Below, piece after piece: positions 44,610 to 55,585 of a stretch of 64,000 nucleotides of DNA. The notes under the pieces are model-generated. The model did not search any database, was not told the origin of the DNA, and worked only from the letters and a program-made list of their open reading frames with translations. A program made the translations under genes and the position numbers. This stretch comes from Alphaproteobacteria bacterium. GTDB taxonomy: Bacteria; Pseudomonadota; Alphaproteobacteria; Rhodobacterales; Rhodobacteraceae. How positions within the stretch are numbered: the stretch's first letter is position 1; each line of letters opens with the position of its first letter. The stretch spans positions 21,944 through 85,943 of the forward strand of contig JAUIIJ010000017.1 of the NCBI GenBank assembly GCA_030431825.1, read 5' to 3'.

Positions 44610-46261
44610 ATCACCACCGTCACTTCGGGCTTTTTGCCGATCTCGGCCTGGGCGGTCTGTCGGGCGGTGCGGCGCAGCGCCTCTTCCAGCTTGTCGTCGT
44701 CGCGCAGGGTCTTGTCTCCGGCGCGGCCAAGGAACTGGCTCAGATCCTCTTCCAGCACCTCGACCAGCAAGGCGTTTGACCGTCCGGTTTCGGCCAGCCC
44801 GATCGTGTCGCACCACGGCTCTCCCAACGGCTCGTCCTGCTCATCCAGAATGACCGTCACGGTCACATGCCCGTTCAGCGCCATGCGGATACGATCGCGT
44901 ACGATCCCGTCCAGCGCGCCGATCCTGACCGATCCATCCAGATAGGTCCGGCCGGTCTCGACATATTCCGCGACGCTCGGTGCATTGCCGGACAAATCCA
45001 TCATCATTCCGTTGACCACGACAGCGGATTGATAACCGCGCTTTGTCGCAAGACGCGCATGTTCACGCAGGTGGCGATGCTCGCCATGCATCGGAATCAC
45101 CATCTGGGGGCGGACGATGTCATGCATCCGCTCGATATCGGGGCGATTGGCATGGCCCGATACATGGTATTTGCCACTGCTGTCATCCACCACGTCCACG
45201 CCCATTTCGCTGAACTGGTTGATCACGCGGATCACGCCGCGCTCATTGCCCGGAATCGTCTTGGACGAGAACAGGAACATGTCCCCCTCCTTCATCTGGA
45301 TACCGCGGTACTTGCCCCGTGCGAGCTGCGCACTTGCGGCGCGGCGCTCGCCCTGGCTGCCGGTAACCAGCAACATCAGGTTCTCGCGCGGGATGTCGCG
45401 CGCGGCTTCGTCGCTGATCGTGGCCGGAAAGCCGGACAAGACGCCGGTCTCTCTGGCGGCTTCGACCATCCGCTCCATGGCGCGGCCCAGCAGCACGATC
45501 GAGCGCCCGGCCCGGACCCCCGCCTCGGCCAGCGTCTTGACCCGTGCCACGTTGCTGGCAAAGGTCGTCGCGACGACCATGCCCGCCGCGCCTGCAACCA
45601 GCTCTTCGAGCGCCGGCCCAAGCGACAGTTCCGAACGCCCCGGATCGGGCGAAAACACATTGGTGGAATCACAGACCAGCGCGCGCACGCCATCCCGGCA
45701 GACCTCGGCCCAGAGCTCCGGATCAAACGGCTCGCCCACGACCGGCGTCGGATCGAGCTTGAAATCGCCCGTGTGGATCACCCGCCCATCCGGCGTATCG
45801 ATGACCAGCGCGCCGCTTTCGGGGATCGAATGAGAGATGGGCAGGAAACCCACCTTGAACGGGCCGGCAGTGACCTGTTCAGGCCAGGCCGAACAGGTCC
45901 GAACCGCGTCCTCGGGATGGCCAAGCTCGGTCATCTTGCGGCGCGCGATATTGGCTGTAAAGGCGCGGGCATAGACGGGCACCGACAGATCGCCATAAAA
46001 ATGCGCAACGGCCCCCACGTGATCTTCGTGCGCGTGAGTGACAAAGATGGCATCCAGCCGGTCGGCCCGCTCCTTGAGCCAGGTGATGTCGGGCAGGATC
46101 AGGTCGACACCGGGCGAACCGTCCATATCCGGAAAGGTCACGCCAAGATCGACAAGGATGAAACGTTCCTTGTCGGGCGCGCCGTATCCGTAGAGATAGG
46201 CATTCATGCCAATTTCGCCCGCCCCGCCAAGCGGCAGGTAAACCAGTCTCTTGCTTGTCAT
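44594..46261 (-). CDS. rnj: Ribonuclease J
   Basis: Metallo-beta-lactamase-fold endo/5'-exoribonuclease acting in mRNA decay and rRNA maturation. The 555 residues include THAHEDH (residues 75-81) with the zinc ligands, the beta-CASP domain (VTGSQGERRAASAQLARG) and a later HGEHRHLREHARLA. Last gene of the long minus-strand run nuo-birA-coaX-rnj, five bases after coaX. The stop falls inside a hairpin shared with the convergent helicase gene. Confidence 0.95.
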   Translation of the reverse strand: MTSKRLVYLPLGGAGEIGMNAYLYGYGAPDKERFILVDLGVTFPDMDGSPGVDLILPDITWLKERADRLDAIFVTHAHEDHVGAVAHFYGDLSVPVYARAFTANIARRKMTELGHPEDAVRTCSAWPEQVTAGPFKVGFLPISHSIPESGALVIDTPDGRVIHTGDFKLDPTPVVGEPFDPELWAEVCRDGVRALVCDSTNVFSPDPGRSELSLGPALEELVAGAAGMVVATTFASNVARVKTLAEAGVRAGRSIVLLGRAMERMVEAARETGVLSGFPATISDEAARDIPRENLMLLVTGSQGERRAASAQLARGKYRGIQMKEGDMFLFSSKTIPGNERGVIRVINQFSEMGVDVVDDSSGKYHVSGHANRPDIERMHDIVRPQMVIPMHGEHRHLREHARLATKRGYQSAVVVNGMMMDLSGNAPSVAEYVETGRTYLDGSVRIGALDGIVRDRIRMALNGHVTVTVILDEQDEPLGEPWCDTIGLAETGRSNALLVEVLEEDLSQFLGRAGDKTLRDDDKLEEALRRTARQTAQAEIGKKPEVTVVISRMR

Positions 46262-46265
46262 CGGG

Positions 46266-47039
46266 TCAGCCGTTGTCCTTGTTATACTTGTGGATCACGG
46301 TCAGGCCGTGCATCGTCAGGTCTTCTTCCATCTCGTCGAACAGATCCGCACTGTGCTGAAACAGCGGAGCCAGCCCGCCAGTGGCGATCACCCGCATGTC
46401 CCGATCCCGTTCGGCCTTGACCCGTGTGCATATCTCGCGGACGAGTCCCACATAGCCCCAGAAAATGCCGGATTGCATACATCCGACGGTGTTGGTTCCG
46501 ATCACCTTTTGCGGAACGCTGATATCCACGTGCGGCAAGGCGGCGGCGGCCATGTGCAGCGCCTCGAGGCTCAGGTTGACACCCGGCGCGATCACGCCAC
46601 CAATATAGGCGCCGTCGCTGGCCACAACATCAAAAGTGGTCGCGGTGCCGAAATCCACGACAATCAGATCACCGCCGTGACGATCGAACGCCCCCGCCGC
46701 ATTGACCAGCCGGTCGGGGCCGACCTGCGTGCCCAGATCGACGCGCGGCTCGTGGGGCAGCAGGCAGTCGGGCTTGCCCACCACGATGGGCCGGCACCCG
46801 AAGAACCGGTCGGAAAAAACCCGCAGGTTATAGACCACACGGGGCACTGTGGACGAGATGATTACATCGTCGATCTCCACCTCGATCCCGTAGTGCTTCA
46901 CAAGGGTCGAATACCATGTGAAATAGGCATCCGCGGTACGGGCGTGATGGGTCGATGTGCGCAGGGTGCACAGAAACTGTTCGCCATCCCATATCGCGAA
47001 GACGGTATTGGTATTGCCGCAATCAATGGCAAGAAGCAT
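46266..47039 (-). CDS. coaX: Type III pantothenate kinase
   Basis: First step of coenzyme A synthesis, phosphorylating pantothenate with ATP; the type III enzyme is not feedback inhibited by CoA. The 257 residues start LLAIDCGNTNTVFAIWDG (phosphate-binding DCGNT) and include GPDRLVNAAGAFDRHG, VDFGTATTFDVV and GGVIAPGVNLSLEAL. Twelve bases after birA, five before rnj, so in one transcript with them. Confidence 0.95.
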   Translation of the reverse strand: MLLAIDCGNTNTVFAIWDGEQFLCTLRTSTHHARTADAYFTWYSTLVKHYGIEVEIDDVIISSTVPRVVYNLRVFSDRFFGCRPIVVGKPDCLLPHEPRVDLGTQVGPDRLVNAAGAFDRHGGDLIVVDFGTATTFDVVASDGAYIGGVIAPGVNLSLEALHMAAAALPHVDISVPQKVIGTNTVGCMQSGIFWGYVGLVREICTRVKAERDRDMRVIATGGLAPLFQHSADLFDEMEEDLTMHGLTVIHKYNKDNG

Positions 47040-47050
47040 CCGTGGCCCCT

Positions 47051-47806
47051 TCAGAAATAGACATCGGCCGCCGGGATCGTCACGCGGCCTCTGCTGGTGT
47101 TTAGAACAAGGTTCCCCTGGGCGTCCACCGTCTGGAACGTGCCGGTGGTTTCGCTGTTCCCGGTGCGTGCGGTGATCACCTCGCCCAGCCGCGCTGCCCG
47201 GTTTAGCCAGGCGGTACGGATCGGCTCGAACCCGTAGGCCGTGAACGCGGCTTCATGGCGGGCATAGGCGGCGGCCAGGAAGGTCAGGAAAGTTTCCGCA
47301 TCAACCCGCGCTCCGGTCGACGAGAGCAGCGAAACGGGAGGAACCGCGCCCGGTTCCACCATCTCCGATGACGGCGCATCCACGAGGTTGACGCCAATTC
47401 CGATTGCCAGATGCCCTATCCGCGGCCCCCGCCCCGAGCTTTCGAGCAGTATGCCCGCCAGCTTGCCGCCGTTCAGCAGGACATCGTTCGGCCATTTCAA
47501 CTCGAACCCCTCGTTGCGGCCACAGACGGCGACACAGGCATCAAACAGCGCCAGCGAAGCCACGAACGAGCGGAGCGCGGCAATCGCCGGCGGCTCCTGC
47601 GGGAACAGCACCAGCGTCGCCGCGAGATTGCCCTCCGGATTGGACCAGGCCCGGCCACGACGACCCCGCGCGGCGGTCTGGCGATGTGCCATGATCCATT
47701 CCGGACCGGCGAGTTCCGGCGCGATCCGGGCCGCTTCGTTCAGTGTCGAATCGACTTCGTCAAGCACACGGCTGCCATAGCCATCGGGCCACTGGATCAT
47801 GCCCAT
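47051..47806 (-). CDS. birA: Biotin--[acetyl-CoA-carboxylase] ligase
   Basis: Attaches biotin to the biotin carboxyl carrier protein. The 251 residues form only catalytic and C-terminal domains; there is no N-terminal helix-turn-helix, so it is a group I ligase without repressor function. Visible: biotinoyl-AMP loop GRRGRAW, KWPNDVLLNGGKLAGIL and the C-terminal SH3-like part (TGTFQTVDAQGNLVL). A second ATG two codons in is an equally good start. It is 46 bases downstream of nuoN. Confidence 0.93.
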   Translation of the reverse strand: MGMIQWPDGYGSRVLDEVDSTLNEAARIAPELAGPEWIMAHRQTAARGRRGRAWSNPEGNLAATLVLFPQEPPAIAALRSFVASLALFDACVAVCGRNEGFELKWPNDVLLNGGKLAGILLESSGRGPRIGHLAIGIGVNLVDAPSSEMVEPGAVPPVSLLSSTGARVDAETFLTFLAAAYARHEAAFTAYGFEPIRTAWLNRAARLGEVITARTGNSETTGTFQTVDAQGNLVLNTSRGRVTIPAADVYF

Positions 47807-47852
47807 GTCGCTGTCGCGGTCATGGTGTGCGAACGGGAACGCCCAAGCCGGC

Positions 47853-49292
47853 TCACTGCAGCAACGTCGCCGCCGCAGCGGCCGCCGCGCCCTCGACGCC
47901 GAACATGTTGACGATACCCAGCAACATCACGGCAGCCGAGGCCATCAGGAATCCCCAGAGCACCGGCGAGGCGTTGGTTTCCAGCTCGGCACCCTCGTCG
48001 CCGAAATACATGAAATAGACGATCCGCAGGTAATAGAACGCCCCGATCACCGAGGCGATGACACCCGCAACCGCCAGCCAGGCCAGCCCGCCATCATAGG
48101 CTGCGCGCAGCACGTAGAACTTGCCGAAGAAGCCCAGCATCGGCGGCACACCGGCCAGCGAAAACAGCAGGATCAGCATTGCCAGCGCCCGTCCGGGTTC
48201 ACGCCGGGCATAGAGATTGAGGGCACTGATTTCGGTCACCGGCCGCCCGTCCTTTTCCATCATCAGGATAAAGGCAAATGTTCCGACATTCATGGTGACG
48301 TAAATCGCCATGTAGATCAGCATCGCCTGCACACCGAACTCGGTGCCGGCGGCAAGCCCCATCAACGCAAACCCCATATGCGCGATCGAGGAATAGGCCA
48401 TCAGCCGCTTGATGTCGCGCTGTCCGATCGCGGCGACGGCCCCGACGAACATCGACAGCACCGAAAGCAGGGCAATCACCTGCTGCCAATCGGCGACCGC
48501 ATGACCGAACGCGTCATGCAACACCCGCGCGAACAGACCCATCGCCGCCATCTTGGGCGCGGTCGCAAAGAAGGCGGTCACGGGGGTGGGCGAGCCTTCG
48601 TAGACGTCCGGGGTCCACATGTGAAAGGGAACAGCACTGATCTTGAAAGCCAGGCCCGAGATCACGAAGATGAGGCCGAAGAGCAAACCCAGCGACACAT
48701 CGCCATGCTGCGCAGTCTGGATGATCCCCGCGAACAGGGTCGTGCCGGCATAGCCGTAAACCAGCGACGCACCATAGAGCAGCAGACCCGAGCTCAGCGC
48801 GCCCAGCACGAAGTATTTCAACCCGGCCTCGGTGGACTTCACGCTGTCCCGACGCAACGCGGCAACGACGTAAAGCGCCAGCGACTGCAGTTCCAGGCCC
48901 ATGTAGAGCGACATCAGGTCGCCGGCGCTGACCATCATCATCATGCCGACCGACGCCAGCGCGACGAGCAGCGGGTATTCGAAGCGAAGCAGCCCCCGGC
49001 GCGACATGTAGTCCTGGCTCATCAGCAACACGGCCGCGGCCGACATCAGGATCGTGACCTTGGAGAAACGGGCAAACCCGTCATCCACGAACATGCCGCC
49101 AAAGGCGATACTGGTGCCGATGTCTCGGGTGGCGATGAACACGCCGAGTATCACCATCAGCGCGGCGGTCGCCCAGACAAGTGCCGGCCCGAGCCGGTCC
49201 TTGCCGGTATAGGCCGCGCCGAGCAGGGCCAGCATTGCAAACACCGCCAGCACGATTTCCGGAATGATTACGGTCAGATCAGCCTGGATCAT
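47853..49292 (-). CDS. nuoN: NADH-quinone oxidoreductase subunit N
   Basis: Proton-translocating antiporter-like subunit of complex I in the membrane arm. The 479 residues form about 14 hydrophobic segments with the family stretches [36 protein letters not shown] and [17 protein letters not shown] (the transmembrane lysine in TM of the antiporter fold). ATG 49292 follows nuoM by 13 bases; an upstream start would add nine residues. Ends in an Ala-rich tail. Last nuo gene, followed by birA. Confidence 0.96.
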   Translation of the reverse strand: MIQADLTVIIPEIVLAVFAMLALLGAAYTGKDRLGPALVWATAALMVILGVFIATRDIGTSIAFGGMFVDDGFARFSKVTILMSAAAVLLMSQDYMSRRGLLRFEYPLLVALASVGMMMMVSAGDLMSLYMGLELQSLALYVVAALRRDSVKSTEAGLKYFVLGALSSGLLLYGASLVYGYAGTTLFAGIIQTAQHGDVSLGLLFGLIFVISGLAFKISAVPFHMWTPDVYEGSPTPVTAFFATAPKMAAMGLFARVLHDAFGHAVADWQQVIALLSVLSMFVGAVAAIGQRDIKRLMAYSSIAHMGFALMGLAAGTEFGVQAMLIYMAIYVTMNVGTFAFILMMEKDGRPVTEISALNLYARREPGRALAMLILLFSLAGVPPMLGFFGKFYVLRAAYDGGLAWLAVAGVIASVIGAFYYLRIVYFMYFGDEGAELETNASPVLWGFLMASAAVMLLGIVNMFGVEGAAAAAAATLLQ

Positions 49293-49305
49293 AGGCCCCG
49301 CCCCC

Positions 49306-50847
49306 TCAATTCGATGCAAGCTGATTGGCGGTTTCCGCCGCCGTCAGCGCAGTGTCGTAGCTCGCCAGCAGAGCCGTGGTCGATGGGCCGATGATGTCTG
49401 TCACCAGCGACGGGTATACACCCAGCAGCAGCGTCATGACCACCAGCGGCGCAAAGATCGCGCGTTCGCGGCCCGACATGTCCTGAATGGTGCGCAGGCT
49501 CTCCTTGATCAGATCACCGAACACCACACGTCGATACAACCACAGAGCATAGGCCGCGCTGAAAATCACGCCGGTCGCCGCGACGGCGGTGACCCAGGTG
49601 TTGACCTGGAACGCGCCCATCATCGTCAGAAATTCACCGACAAAACCGGAGGTGCCGGGAAGGCCCACATTGCCCATCGTGAAGAACATGAAAACCAGCG
49701 CATAGGCGGGCATTCGCACGACAAGCCCGCCATAGGCGTCGATTTCGCGGGTATGCATCCGGTCATAGATCACGCCGACACAGAGAAACAGCGCCGCCGA
49801 GATGAAACCGTGGCTCAGCATCTGGAAGATCGCACCATCCACGCCCTGCTGGTTTGCCGCAAAGATGCCCATGGTGACAAAGCCCATATGCGCGACCGAC
49901 GAATAGGCAATCAGCTTTTTCATGTCTTCCTGCACCAGCGCCACGAGCGACGTGTAGACGATGGCGATCGCGCTCATCCAGAGCACCACGGGCGCCATGA
50001 CATCCGCCCCGACCGGGAACATCGGCAGGCTGAAACGCAGGAACCCGTAGCCGCCCATCTTGAGCAGGATTGCAGCCAGCACCACCGAACCGGCGGTCGG
50101 CGCCTGGACGTGCGCGTCCGGCAACCAGGTATGAACCGGCCACATCGGCATCTTGACCGCGAAACTTGCGAAAAATGCGAGGAACAGCAGCGTCTGCATC
50201 CCCCCGACGACCTGCATACCCATCAGGCTGAAGGTTTCGCTGCCAAACTGGTGGGTCAGCAAAATCTCGATATCGGTCGTGCCTGCATCCGCGAACATGG
50301 CAACCATAGCGACCAGCATCAGCACCGAACCGAGGAACGTGTAGAGGAAGAACTTGAAGCTGGCATAGATCCGGTTCTTGCCCCCCCAGATCCCGATGAT
50401 CAGGAACATCGGGATGAGGCCCGCCTCGAAGAACAGGTAGAACAGCACCAGGTCCAGCGCCGTGAACACGCCGAGCATCAGCGTTTCGAGCAACAGGAAG
50501 GCAACCATGTATTCCTTGACCCGCACGGTCACATTCCAGCTCGCCAGGATGGTGAGCGGCATGATGAAAGTGGTCAGCATCACGAAGAGTACGCTGATCC
50601 CGTCCACGCCCATCTTGTACTGCAGCCCCAGCAGCCAATCCGATTGCTCCACGAACTGAAAGCCGGTGTCGTTCGGATCGAACTCGAAATAGATGCCCAG
50701 CGACACGAGGAACGTCACGCTGGTTGCAAACAGGGCGACATACTTGGCATTGCGCTGCGCCGCCTCGTCATCGCCGCGCAGGAAAACCACCAGGATCAGC
50801 GCCGCCAGCGACGGAACGAAGGTGACAATGGAGAGGATGTTATCCAT
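49306..50847 (-). CDS. nuoM: NADH-quinone oxidoreductase subunit M
   Basis: Second antiporter-like proton-pumping subunit of complex I, 513 residues, about 14 membrane segments. The key glutamate region ([16 protein letters not shown]), [20 protein letters not shown] and the lysine helix [17 protein letters not shown] are in place. Its first codon overlaps the last base of nuoL, so it is tightly coupled; nuoN follows 13 bases downstream. Confidence 0.97.
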   Translation of the reverse strand: MDNILSIVTFVPSLAALILVVFLRGDDEAAQRNAKYVALFATSVTFLVSLGIYFEFDPNDTGFQFVEQSDWLLGLQYKMGVDGISVLFVMLTTFIMPLTILASWNVTVRVKEYMVAFLLLETLMLGVFTALDLVLFYLFFEAGLIPMFLIIGIWGGKNRIYASFKFFLYTFLGSVLMLVAMVAMFADAGTTDIEILLTHQFGSETFSLMGMQVVGGMQTLLFLAFFASFAVKMPMWPVHTWLPDAHVQAPTAGSVVLAAILLKMGGYGFLRFSLPMFPVGADVMAPVVLWMSAIAIVYTSLVALVQEDMKKLIAYSSVAHMGFVTMGIFAANQQGVDGAIFQMLSHGFISAALFLCVGVIYDRMHTREIDAYGGLVVRMPAYALVFMFFTMGNVGLPGTSGFVGEFLTMMGAFQVNTWVTAVAATGVIFSAAYALWLYRRVVFGDLIKESLRTIQDMSGRERAIFAPLVVMTLLLGVYPSLVTDIIGPSTTALLASYDTALTAAETANQLASN

Positions 50848-52979
50848 CAGTTCGCTCCTCCGCCGATCGACATCCAGGTGACAAGCGCGGCAACTCCGAG
50901 CACCATCCAGAACGCGTAGGTAAAGATGAAGCCGGACTGCGCACGGCCTGCGAGCCGGGTAAAGAACGGCACGATGCCCATTGCAACACCGTTGAGGAAG
51001 CCATCGATCAGGCCGACATCCCCGCGTTTCCAGAGCAGGCGACCGATGCGAAGCGCTGGTTTCACGAAGATCGCGTCATAGAGCTCGTCGAAATACCACT
51101 TGTTCTTGAGGAAGAGGTAGAGCGGCCGCTGGTTCTCGGCAAGCCGCGCCGGAAGCGCCGGATTGACCAGGTAGAACCAGATCGCGATCCCAAGCCCCAG
51201 CAGCATCGCGACAAAGGGCGACACCTTGACCCAGGCCGGTGCCGCATGGGCATCGTCCAGAACGTGGTTGTCCGGTGCGAAATAAAGCGCGCCGACGCCC
51301 GGTTCGCCGGCGAACACGTAATGATGCTCGCCTTCGGTCGCCTCGCCCTGATCCGCTTCGCCGGCCTCTGGCTCCGCGCCATGATCCGCGGCCCCTTGGG
51401 GCTGCGCCTCGGTCCCATGCCCGCCATTTTCGTCGGCTGCCGCCGCCTCGGCGACCGGGATACCATAGAATTTCCCAACCTGATCGGCGTGACCAAAGAA
51501 GCTCCCGTACCAGAGCATGCCGGCAAAGACCGCACCAAGGCTCAGCACACCCAACGGGATCAACATCACCATCGGGCTTTCATGGGCGTGTTCATGCGTG
51601 TGCTTGTCGCCGCGTTCCTCGCCAAAGAAGGTCAGGAAGATCAATCGCCAGCTGTAGAAACTGGTCATGGCCGCCGCGATCACCAGCATCCAGAAGCCGT
51701 AGGCTGATCCACCTGCATAGGCGCTCTCGATGATGGCGTCCTTGGAGAGGAACCCGGCAAAACCGATCGTGGTGAGCGGAATTCCGACACCGGTGATCGC
51801 CAATGTGCCGATCATCATCGCCCAGTAGGTATAGGGGATTTTCTTGCGCAGGTTGCCATAGTTGGTCATGTCCTGCTCGTGATGCATGGCGTGGATGACC
51901 GAGCCGGCCCCCAGGAACAGCAGCGCCTTGAAAAACGCGTGGGTAAACAGGTGGAACATCGCCGCCGAATACATACCGACACCGGCGGCCACGAACATAT
52001 AGCCAAGCTGCGAACAGGTCGAATAGGCGATGACCCGCTTGATGTCAGTCTGTACCAGACCCACGGTGGCCGCGAAGAACGCGGTCGACGCCCCCAGCAC
52101 GGTGATGAAGGCGGTGGCGCCAGGCGCAAATTCGAACAGCGGCGACATGCGGCAGACCAGGAACACCCCCGCGGTCACCATCGTCGCGGCGTGAATCAGC
52201 GCCGAAACCGGTGTCGGGCCTTCCATCGCGTCGGGCAACCATGTGTGCAGGAAGAGCTGCGCCGATTTCCCCATCGCGCCGATGAACAGCAGCACGCCGA
52301 TCAGGTTCGCGGCGTTCCACTCGGCCCACAGAAAGCTGAGCTGTGTTTCGGCAAGCACGGGGGCGGCATCAAAGATGTCGTTCATGTCGATGCTGTCCAC
52401 CAGGAAGAACAGCGCGAAGATGCCGAGCGCAAAACCGAAATCGCCAACCCGGTTGACAACGAAGGCCTTGATCGCGGCGGCATTGGCCGAAGGCTTGCGA
52501 TAGTAGAACCCGATCAGCAGGTATGACGCGACGCCCACACCTTCCCAGCCGAAAAACATCTGAACGAGGTTGTCCGATGTCACAAGCATCAACATCGCAA
52601 AGGTAAAGAAAGACAGATAGGCAAAGAACCGGGGCTTGTAGGTTTCACCCTCTTTCCACTGGGGATCGTTATCCATGTAGCCGAAGCTGTAGAGATGCAC
52701 GAGAGCGGACACAGTGGTCACGACAATCAGCATGATGGCGGTCAGGCGGTCCATGCGGATCGCCCATTCGGTCGCCAGCGTGCCGCTTTCGATATAGCGC
52801 AGCATCGGGATTTGCGCCGTCACACCATCAAAGGAAAAGAACACGACCCAGGACAACAGGCAGGACAGGAACAGCAGACCGGTCGCCACCCACATCGCCG
52901 CGGTTTCGCCGATGAACTTCCACCCGAACCCGCAGATCAGGGCGCCGAGCAGCGGAGCAAAGAGGATGATGGTTTCCAT
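50847..52979 (-). CDS. nuoL: NADH-quinone oxidoreductase subunit L
   Basis: Distal proton-pumping subunit of complex I with the lateral helix that runs along the membrane arm. At 710 residues it is longer than the roughly 610 of E. coli NuoL. Core motifs [48 protein letters not shown] (across two helices) and [15 protein letters not shown] are intact. The extra length is mainly a hydrophilic insert near residues 505-565, rich in Ala, Glu and Gly, preceded near residue 460 by a His-rich loop (HTHEHAHE). Seven bases after nuoK. Confidence 0.96.
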   Translation of the reverse strand: METIILFAPLLGALICGFGWKFIGETAAMWVATGLLFLSCLLSWVVFFSFDGVTAQIPMLRYIESGTLATEWAIRMDRLTAIMLIVVTTVSALVHLYSFGYMDNDPQWKEGETYKPRFFAYLSFFTFAMLMLVTSDNLVQMFFGWEGVGVASYLLIGFYYRKPSANAAAIKAFVVNRVGDFGFALGIFALFFLVDSIDMNDIFDAAPVLAETQLSFLWAEWNAANLIGVLLFIGAMGKSAQLFLHTWLPDAMEGPTPVSALIHAATMVTAGVFLVCRMSPLFEFAPGATAFITVLGASTAFFAATVGLVQTDIKRVIAYSTCSQLGYMFVAAGVGMYSAAMFHLFTHAFFKALLFLGAGSVIHAMHHEQDMTNYGNLRKKIPYTYWAMMIGTLAITGVGIPLTTIGFAGFLSKDAIIESAYAGGSAYGFWMLVIAAAMTSFYSWRLIFLTFFGEERGDKHTHEHAHESPMVMLIPLGVLSLGAVFAGMLWYGSFFGHADQVGKFYGIPVAEAAAADENGGHGTEAQPQGAADHGAEPEAGEADQGEATEGEHHYVFAGEPGVGALYFAPDNHVLDDAHAAPAWVKVSPFVAMLLGLGIAIWFYLVNPALPARLAENQRPLYLFLKNKWYFDELYDAIFVKPALRIGRLLWKRGDVGLIDGFLNGVAMGIVPFFTRLAGRAQSGFIFTYAFWMVLGVAALVTWMSIGGGAN

Positions 52980-52986
52980 ATGTCTC

Positions 52987-53292
52987 TCAGCCCTTCATCA
53001 TGTTGACGTCTTCGACCGCGATGGTGCCACGGTTGCGGAAGAAGCAGACCAGGATCGCAAGGCCGATCGCAGCCTCGGCAGCGGCCACCGTCAGCACGAA
53101 CAGCGTGAACACCTGCCCGACCAGATCGCCAAGAAAGCTCGAGAACGCCACAAGGTTGATGTTCACTGCCAGCAGCATCAGTTCGATGCTCATCAGCAGG
53201 ATGATCACGTTCTTGCGGTTCAGAAACAGGCCGAAAATGCCGATGACGAACAAGGTCGCCGCAACCGTCAGGTAATGTTCAAGTCCGATCAT
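52987..53292 (-). CDS. nuoK: NADH-quinone oxidoreductase subunit K
   Basis: Three-helix membrane subunit of complex I, 101 residues, as usual. Buried glutamates needed for proton transfer are seen in [13 protein letters not shown] and [14 protein letters not shown]. The start lies four bases after the stop of the small secreted protein gene that separates it from nuoJ. nuoL follows after seven bases. Confidence 0.97.
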   Translation of the reverse strand: MIGLEHYLTVAATLFVIGIFGLFLNRKNVIILLMSIELMLLAVNINLVAFSSFLGDLVGQVFTLFVLTVAAAEAAIGLAILVCFFRNRGTIAVEDVNMMKG

Positions 53293-53295
53293 GTT

Positions 53296-53685
53296 TCACC
53301 ATTCCAGCAACGGATAACCGTGCTTCCTGCATGCGTGTTGGGCCAGCGGCGCGACATCGGAATCTTCCTCGATCGGGTTGAGGTTGAAACCGAGTGAATC
53401 GAGCGGAAAGGCCTCGGGCGGGGTCTCGCCCGAATAGACCGAGGCATAGCTCTTGTTCGCGCAATCGAAACTGTGAACGGCATGGGCGCTTCCATCCGCG
53501 CTGTCCTTGCGCGAGTGAAGCTGCACAAAACCGTCCCCGAAATCCTTGCTGGCGATCTCGTAATCCCTGTCGACCTGTTGCGGCGTGGTGATCGGGCTCT
53601 CGGCCGATGCGGCACTTGCCAGAAGCAACTGGCACCCCGCAAGGATCAGGCCGGCGCGGCGGGTCGTGATTGCGGTACGTGTCAT
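53296..53685 (-). CDS. Small secreted protein between nuoJ and nuoK
   Basis: A 129-residue protein of unknown function. The N-terminal signal peptide (LILAGCQLLLASAASA, cut near residue 28) predicts periplasmic location; an internal LAGC could be read as a lipobox, but it falls early. The mature part has two cysteines (DCANK and HACRKHG) and no known motif. nuoJ lies three bases before and nuoK three bases after, so it is an integral part of the operon. Not part of the core complex I set. Confidence 0.75.
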   Translation of the reverse strand: MTRTAITTRRAGLILAGCQLLLASAASAESPITTPQQVDRDYEIASKDFGDGFVQLHSRKDSADGSAHAVHSFDCANKSYASVYSGETPPEAFPLDSLGFNLNPIEEDSDVAPLAQHACRKHGYPLLEW

Positions 53686-53688
53686 CGG

Positions 53689-54291
53689 TTAAAGCCCCTG
53701 CCCGGGTTTGACGTCTTTCAGTTCCATCGCGGCGGCCGGATCGCGCATGATCTGCGCAACGACGTTCTGCCGCTTGATGTCGGTCCGGTGGCGCAGGGTC
53801 AGCACGATTGCACCAACCATCGCCACCAGCAGGATCAGACCCGCCAACTGGAACAGCAGAAAATACTGATCGTACAGGATCAGACCCAGGGCCTCGGTAT
53901 TCTGCCGGTCAATCGGGATGACCTGCGTGCGCAATTCGCTGGCGGCGAGACTGCTTTCCCATACGCCAAACGCCATGACCAGCTGCATCAGGATCACCAG
54001 CCCGATCAACAGCGCAAGCGGCATGTAGCGCGCCATCTCGGCCTTGAGTTCGGCAAAATCCACGTCCAGCATCATGACGACGAACAGGAACAGGACCGCC
54101 ACCGCGCCCACATAGACGATGACCAGCAGCATCGCGACGAATTCCGCGCCGAGCAGAACGAACAGCCCCGCTGCCGAAATGAAGGACAGGATCAGCCACA
54201 GCACCGAATGCACCGGCTGACGGCTGATGACGGTAAACAGGCCGCCGGTGACCACGCTGATCGCAAAGAGGTAGAAGGCAAAAACGCTCAT
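53689..54291 (-). CDS. nuoJ: NADH-quinone oxidoreductase subunit J
   Basis: Five-helix membrane subunit of complex I next to the quinone site, 200 residues. Family motifs: [22 protein letters not shown] and [26 protein letters not shown] (each across one helix), the second containing the pi-bulge helix. ATG 54291 overlaps the stop of the preceding carboxymuconolactone-decarboxylase-like gene (ATGA). Upstream frame extension is antisense-like and rejected. Confidence 0.95.
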   Translation of the reverse strand: MSVFAFYLFAISVVTGGLFTVISRQPVHSVLWLILSFISAAGLFVLLGAEFVAMLLVIVYVGAVAVLFLFVVMMLDVDFAELKAEMARYMPLALLIGLVILMQLVMAFGVWESSLAASELRTQVIPIDRQNTEALGLILYDQYFLLFQLAGLILLVAMVGAIVLTLRHRTDIKRQNVVAQIMRDPAAAMELKDVKPGQGL

Positions 54292-54695
54292 GACTTGTCC
54301 TCCTCTGTCTCGCCCATCGCCTCTTGCGCCAGCTCCAGCGCCCGGGTCATGGCGGGAATGCCGGCAAAAACCGACATCTGGCCGATGGTTTCGACGATTT
54401 CCTGCTTGCGCGCGCCTGCGGCAATGGCGTGGCGCACGGTCTGGCGTACTGCGGTATCGGCCTGCGCGCCCTGCATGGTCAGTCCCGCCAGCGTGATCAA
54501 CAGCCTGGTCTTGGCATCCAGCCCGTCCTTGTTGACGGTATTGCCGAACATCAATTCCATCGCCTCTTTGGGCATGGTCGGCCACAACGCCTCGAACCCT
54601 TTTGGCGAAAAGCTCTCGAGCGCCGGGTTCAGCGCCTTGGCCATATCGTGGGCCTGTTTCATCATGGCCTCGAACGGATTCTGCGGGTCACTCAT
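54288..54695 (-). CDS. Carboxymuconolactone-decarboxylase-like protein, copy 2
   Basis: A 135-residue AhpD/CMD-fold protein. Helical core [21 protein letters not shown] and [20 protein letters not shown] fits the family; the CxxC of peroxidase AhpD is absent, so no peroxidase activity is expected from it. It lies directly after a paralogue (8-base overlap of genes) and is coupled to nuoJ by ATGA. Two such genes in a complex I operon are seen in Rhodobacterales; function unknown. Confidence 0.85.
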   Translation of the reverse strand: MSDPQNPFEAMMKQAHDMAKALNPALESFSPKGFEALWPTMPKEAMELMFGNTVNKDGLDAKTRLLITLAGLTMQGAQADTAVRQTVRHAIAAGARKQEIVETIGQMSVFAGIPAMTRALELAQEAMGETEEDKS

Positions 54696-55092
54696 CGTTC
54701 ATGGCCTCTTCTTCGAATACTTCAAGCGCCGCGTTCATCGCGTTGATGACGGCCGGAAACCCGCCATAAAGCGCCATCTGGAAAATCACTTCGCCGATTT
54801 CGCGCTGCGTGGCACCAACCTTGCGTGCACTGGCGATATTCACCTTGAGCTGCGGCCGCGTCTGGCCCCCCAGAGCGGTCAGGGCCGCGACAGTCGCCAG
54901 CAGGCGGGTTTTCTCATCCAGCCCCTCGCGCGCATAGAACTGCCCATAGGCCACGTCGACGATGGTGCGCGACAGTCCCGGCACCAACGCGTCATAGCGC
55001 CCTGCCAGCACGGCCTCCATCCCGGGATTGACCTTTTCCGCCAATTCGCTGCCACGTGCATAGGTGCCTTTATCGGTGCCTGCGGTATTCAT
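54688..55092 (-). CDS. Carboxymuconolactone-decarboxylase-like protein, copy 1
   Basis: A 134-residue AhpD/CMD-fold protein related to the next gene (shared [21 protein letters not shown], and [19 protein letters not shown]). No CxxC pair. ATG 55092 overlaps the nuoI stop (ATGA); a longer start would run 16 residues into nuoI. Overlaps its paralogue by eight bases. Probable origin is tandem duplication, since the two align along the whole core; they are clearly diverged. Confidence 0.85.
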   Translation of the reverse strand: MNTAGTDKGTYARGSELAEKVNPGMEAVLAGRYDALVPGLSRTIVDVAYGQFYAREGLDEKTRLLATVAALTALGGQTRPQLKVNIASARKVGATQREIGEVIFQMALYGGFPAVINAMNAALEVFEEEAMNDE

Positions 55093-55583
55093 CGGTACGG
55101 CGCGTCCAGCTCCAGGTTCCGGGCGATTTCGGCCTCCCACATCTCGCCATTGGCAAGCAGCTTCTCCTTGTCATAGAAAAGCTCTTCACGGGTTTCCGTG
55201 GCAAACTCGAAATTCGGCCCCTCGACGATGGCATCCACCGGGCAGGCCTCCTGACAGAAGCCGCAATAGATGCACTTGGTCATGTCGATGTCATAGCGCG
55301 TGGTGCGGCGGGAGCCGTCTTCGCGGGGTTCCGCATCAATCGTGATCGCCTGTGCCGGGCAAATCGCCTCGCACAGCTTGCACGCAATGCACCGCTCTTC
55401 GCCATTGGGATAGCGTCGCAGCGCATGTTCGCCCCTGAAACGCGGGCTGAGCGGCCCCTTTTCGTGCGGATAGTTCACCGTCGCCTTGGGCGCGAAGAAA
55501 TACTTGAGACCCAGCTTCATTCCGACCACGAAATCCCAGAGCAGGAAGTACTTGGCCGCGCGGGTATAGTCGATATTCGCCAT
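55089..55583 (-). CDS. nuoI: NADH-quinone oxidoreductase subunit I
   Basis: Ferredoxin-like subunit carrying two [4Fe-4S] clusters (N6a, N6b) that pass electrons toward quinone. The 164 residues show cysteines 65, 68, 71, 75 and 104, 107, 110, 114 in [12 protein letters not shown] and [12 protein letters not shown]. Peripheral, on the cytoplasmic face. Two bases after nuoH; its stop overlaps the CMD-like gene start. Confidence 0.97.
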   Translation of the reverse strand: MANIDYTRAAKYFLLWDFVVGMKLGLKYFFAPKATVNYPHEKGPLSPRFRGEHALRRYPNGEERCIACKLCEAICPAQAITIDAEPREDGSRRTTRYDIDMTKCIYCGFCQEACPVDAIVEGPNFEFATETREELFYDKEKLLANGEMWEAEIARNLELDAPYR

Positions 55584-55585
55584 GA

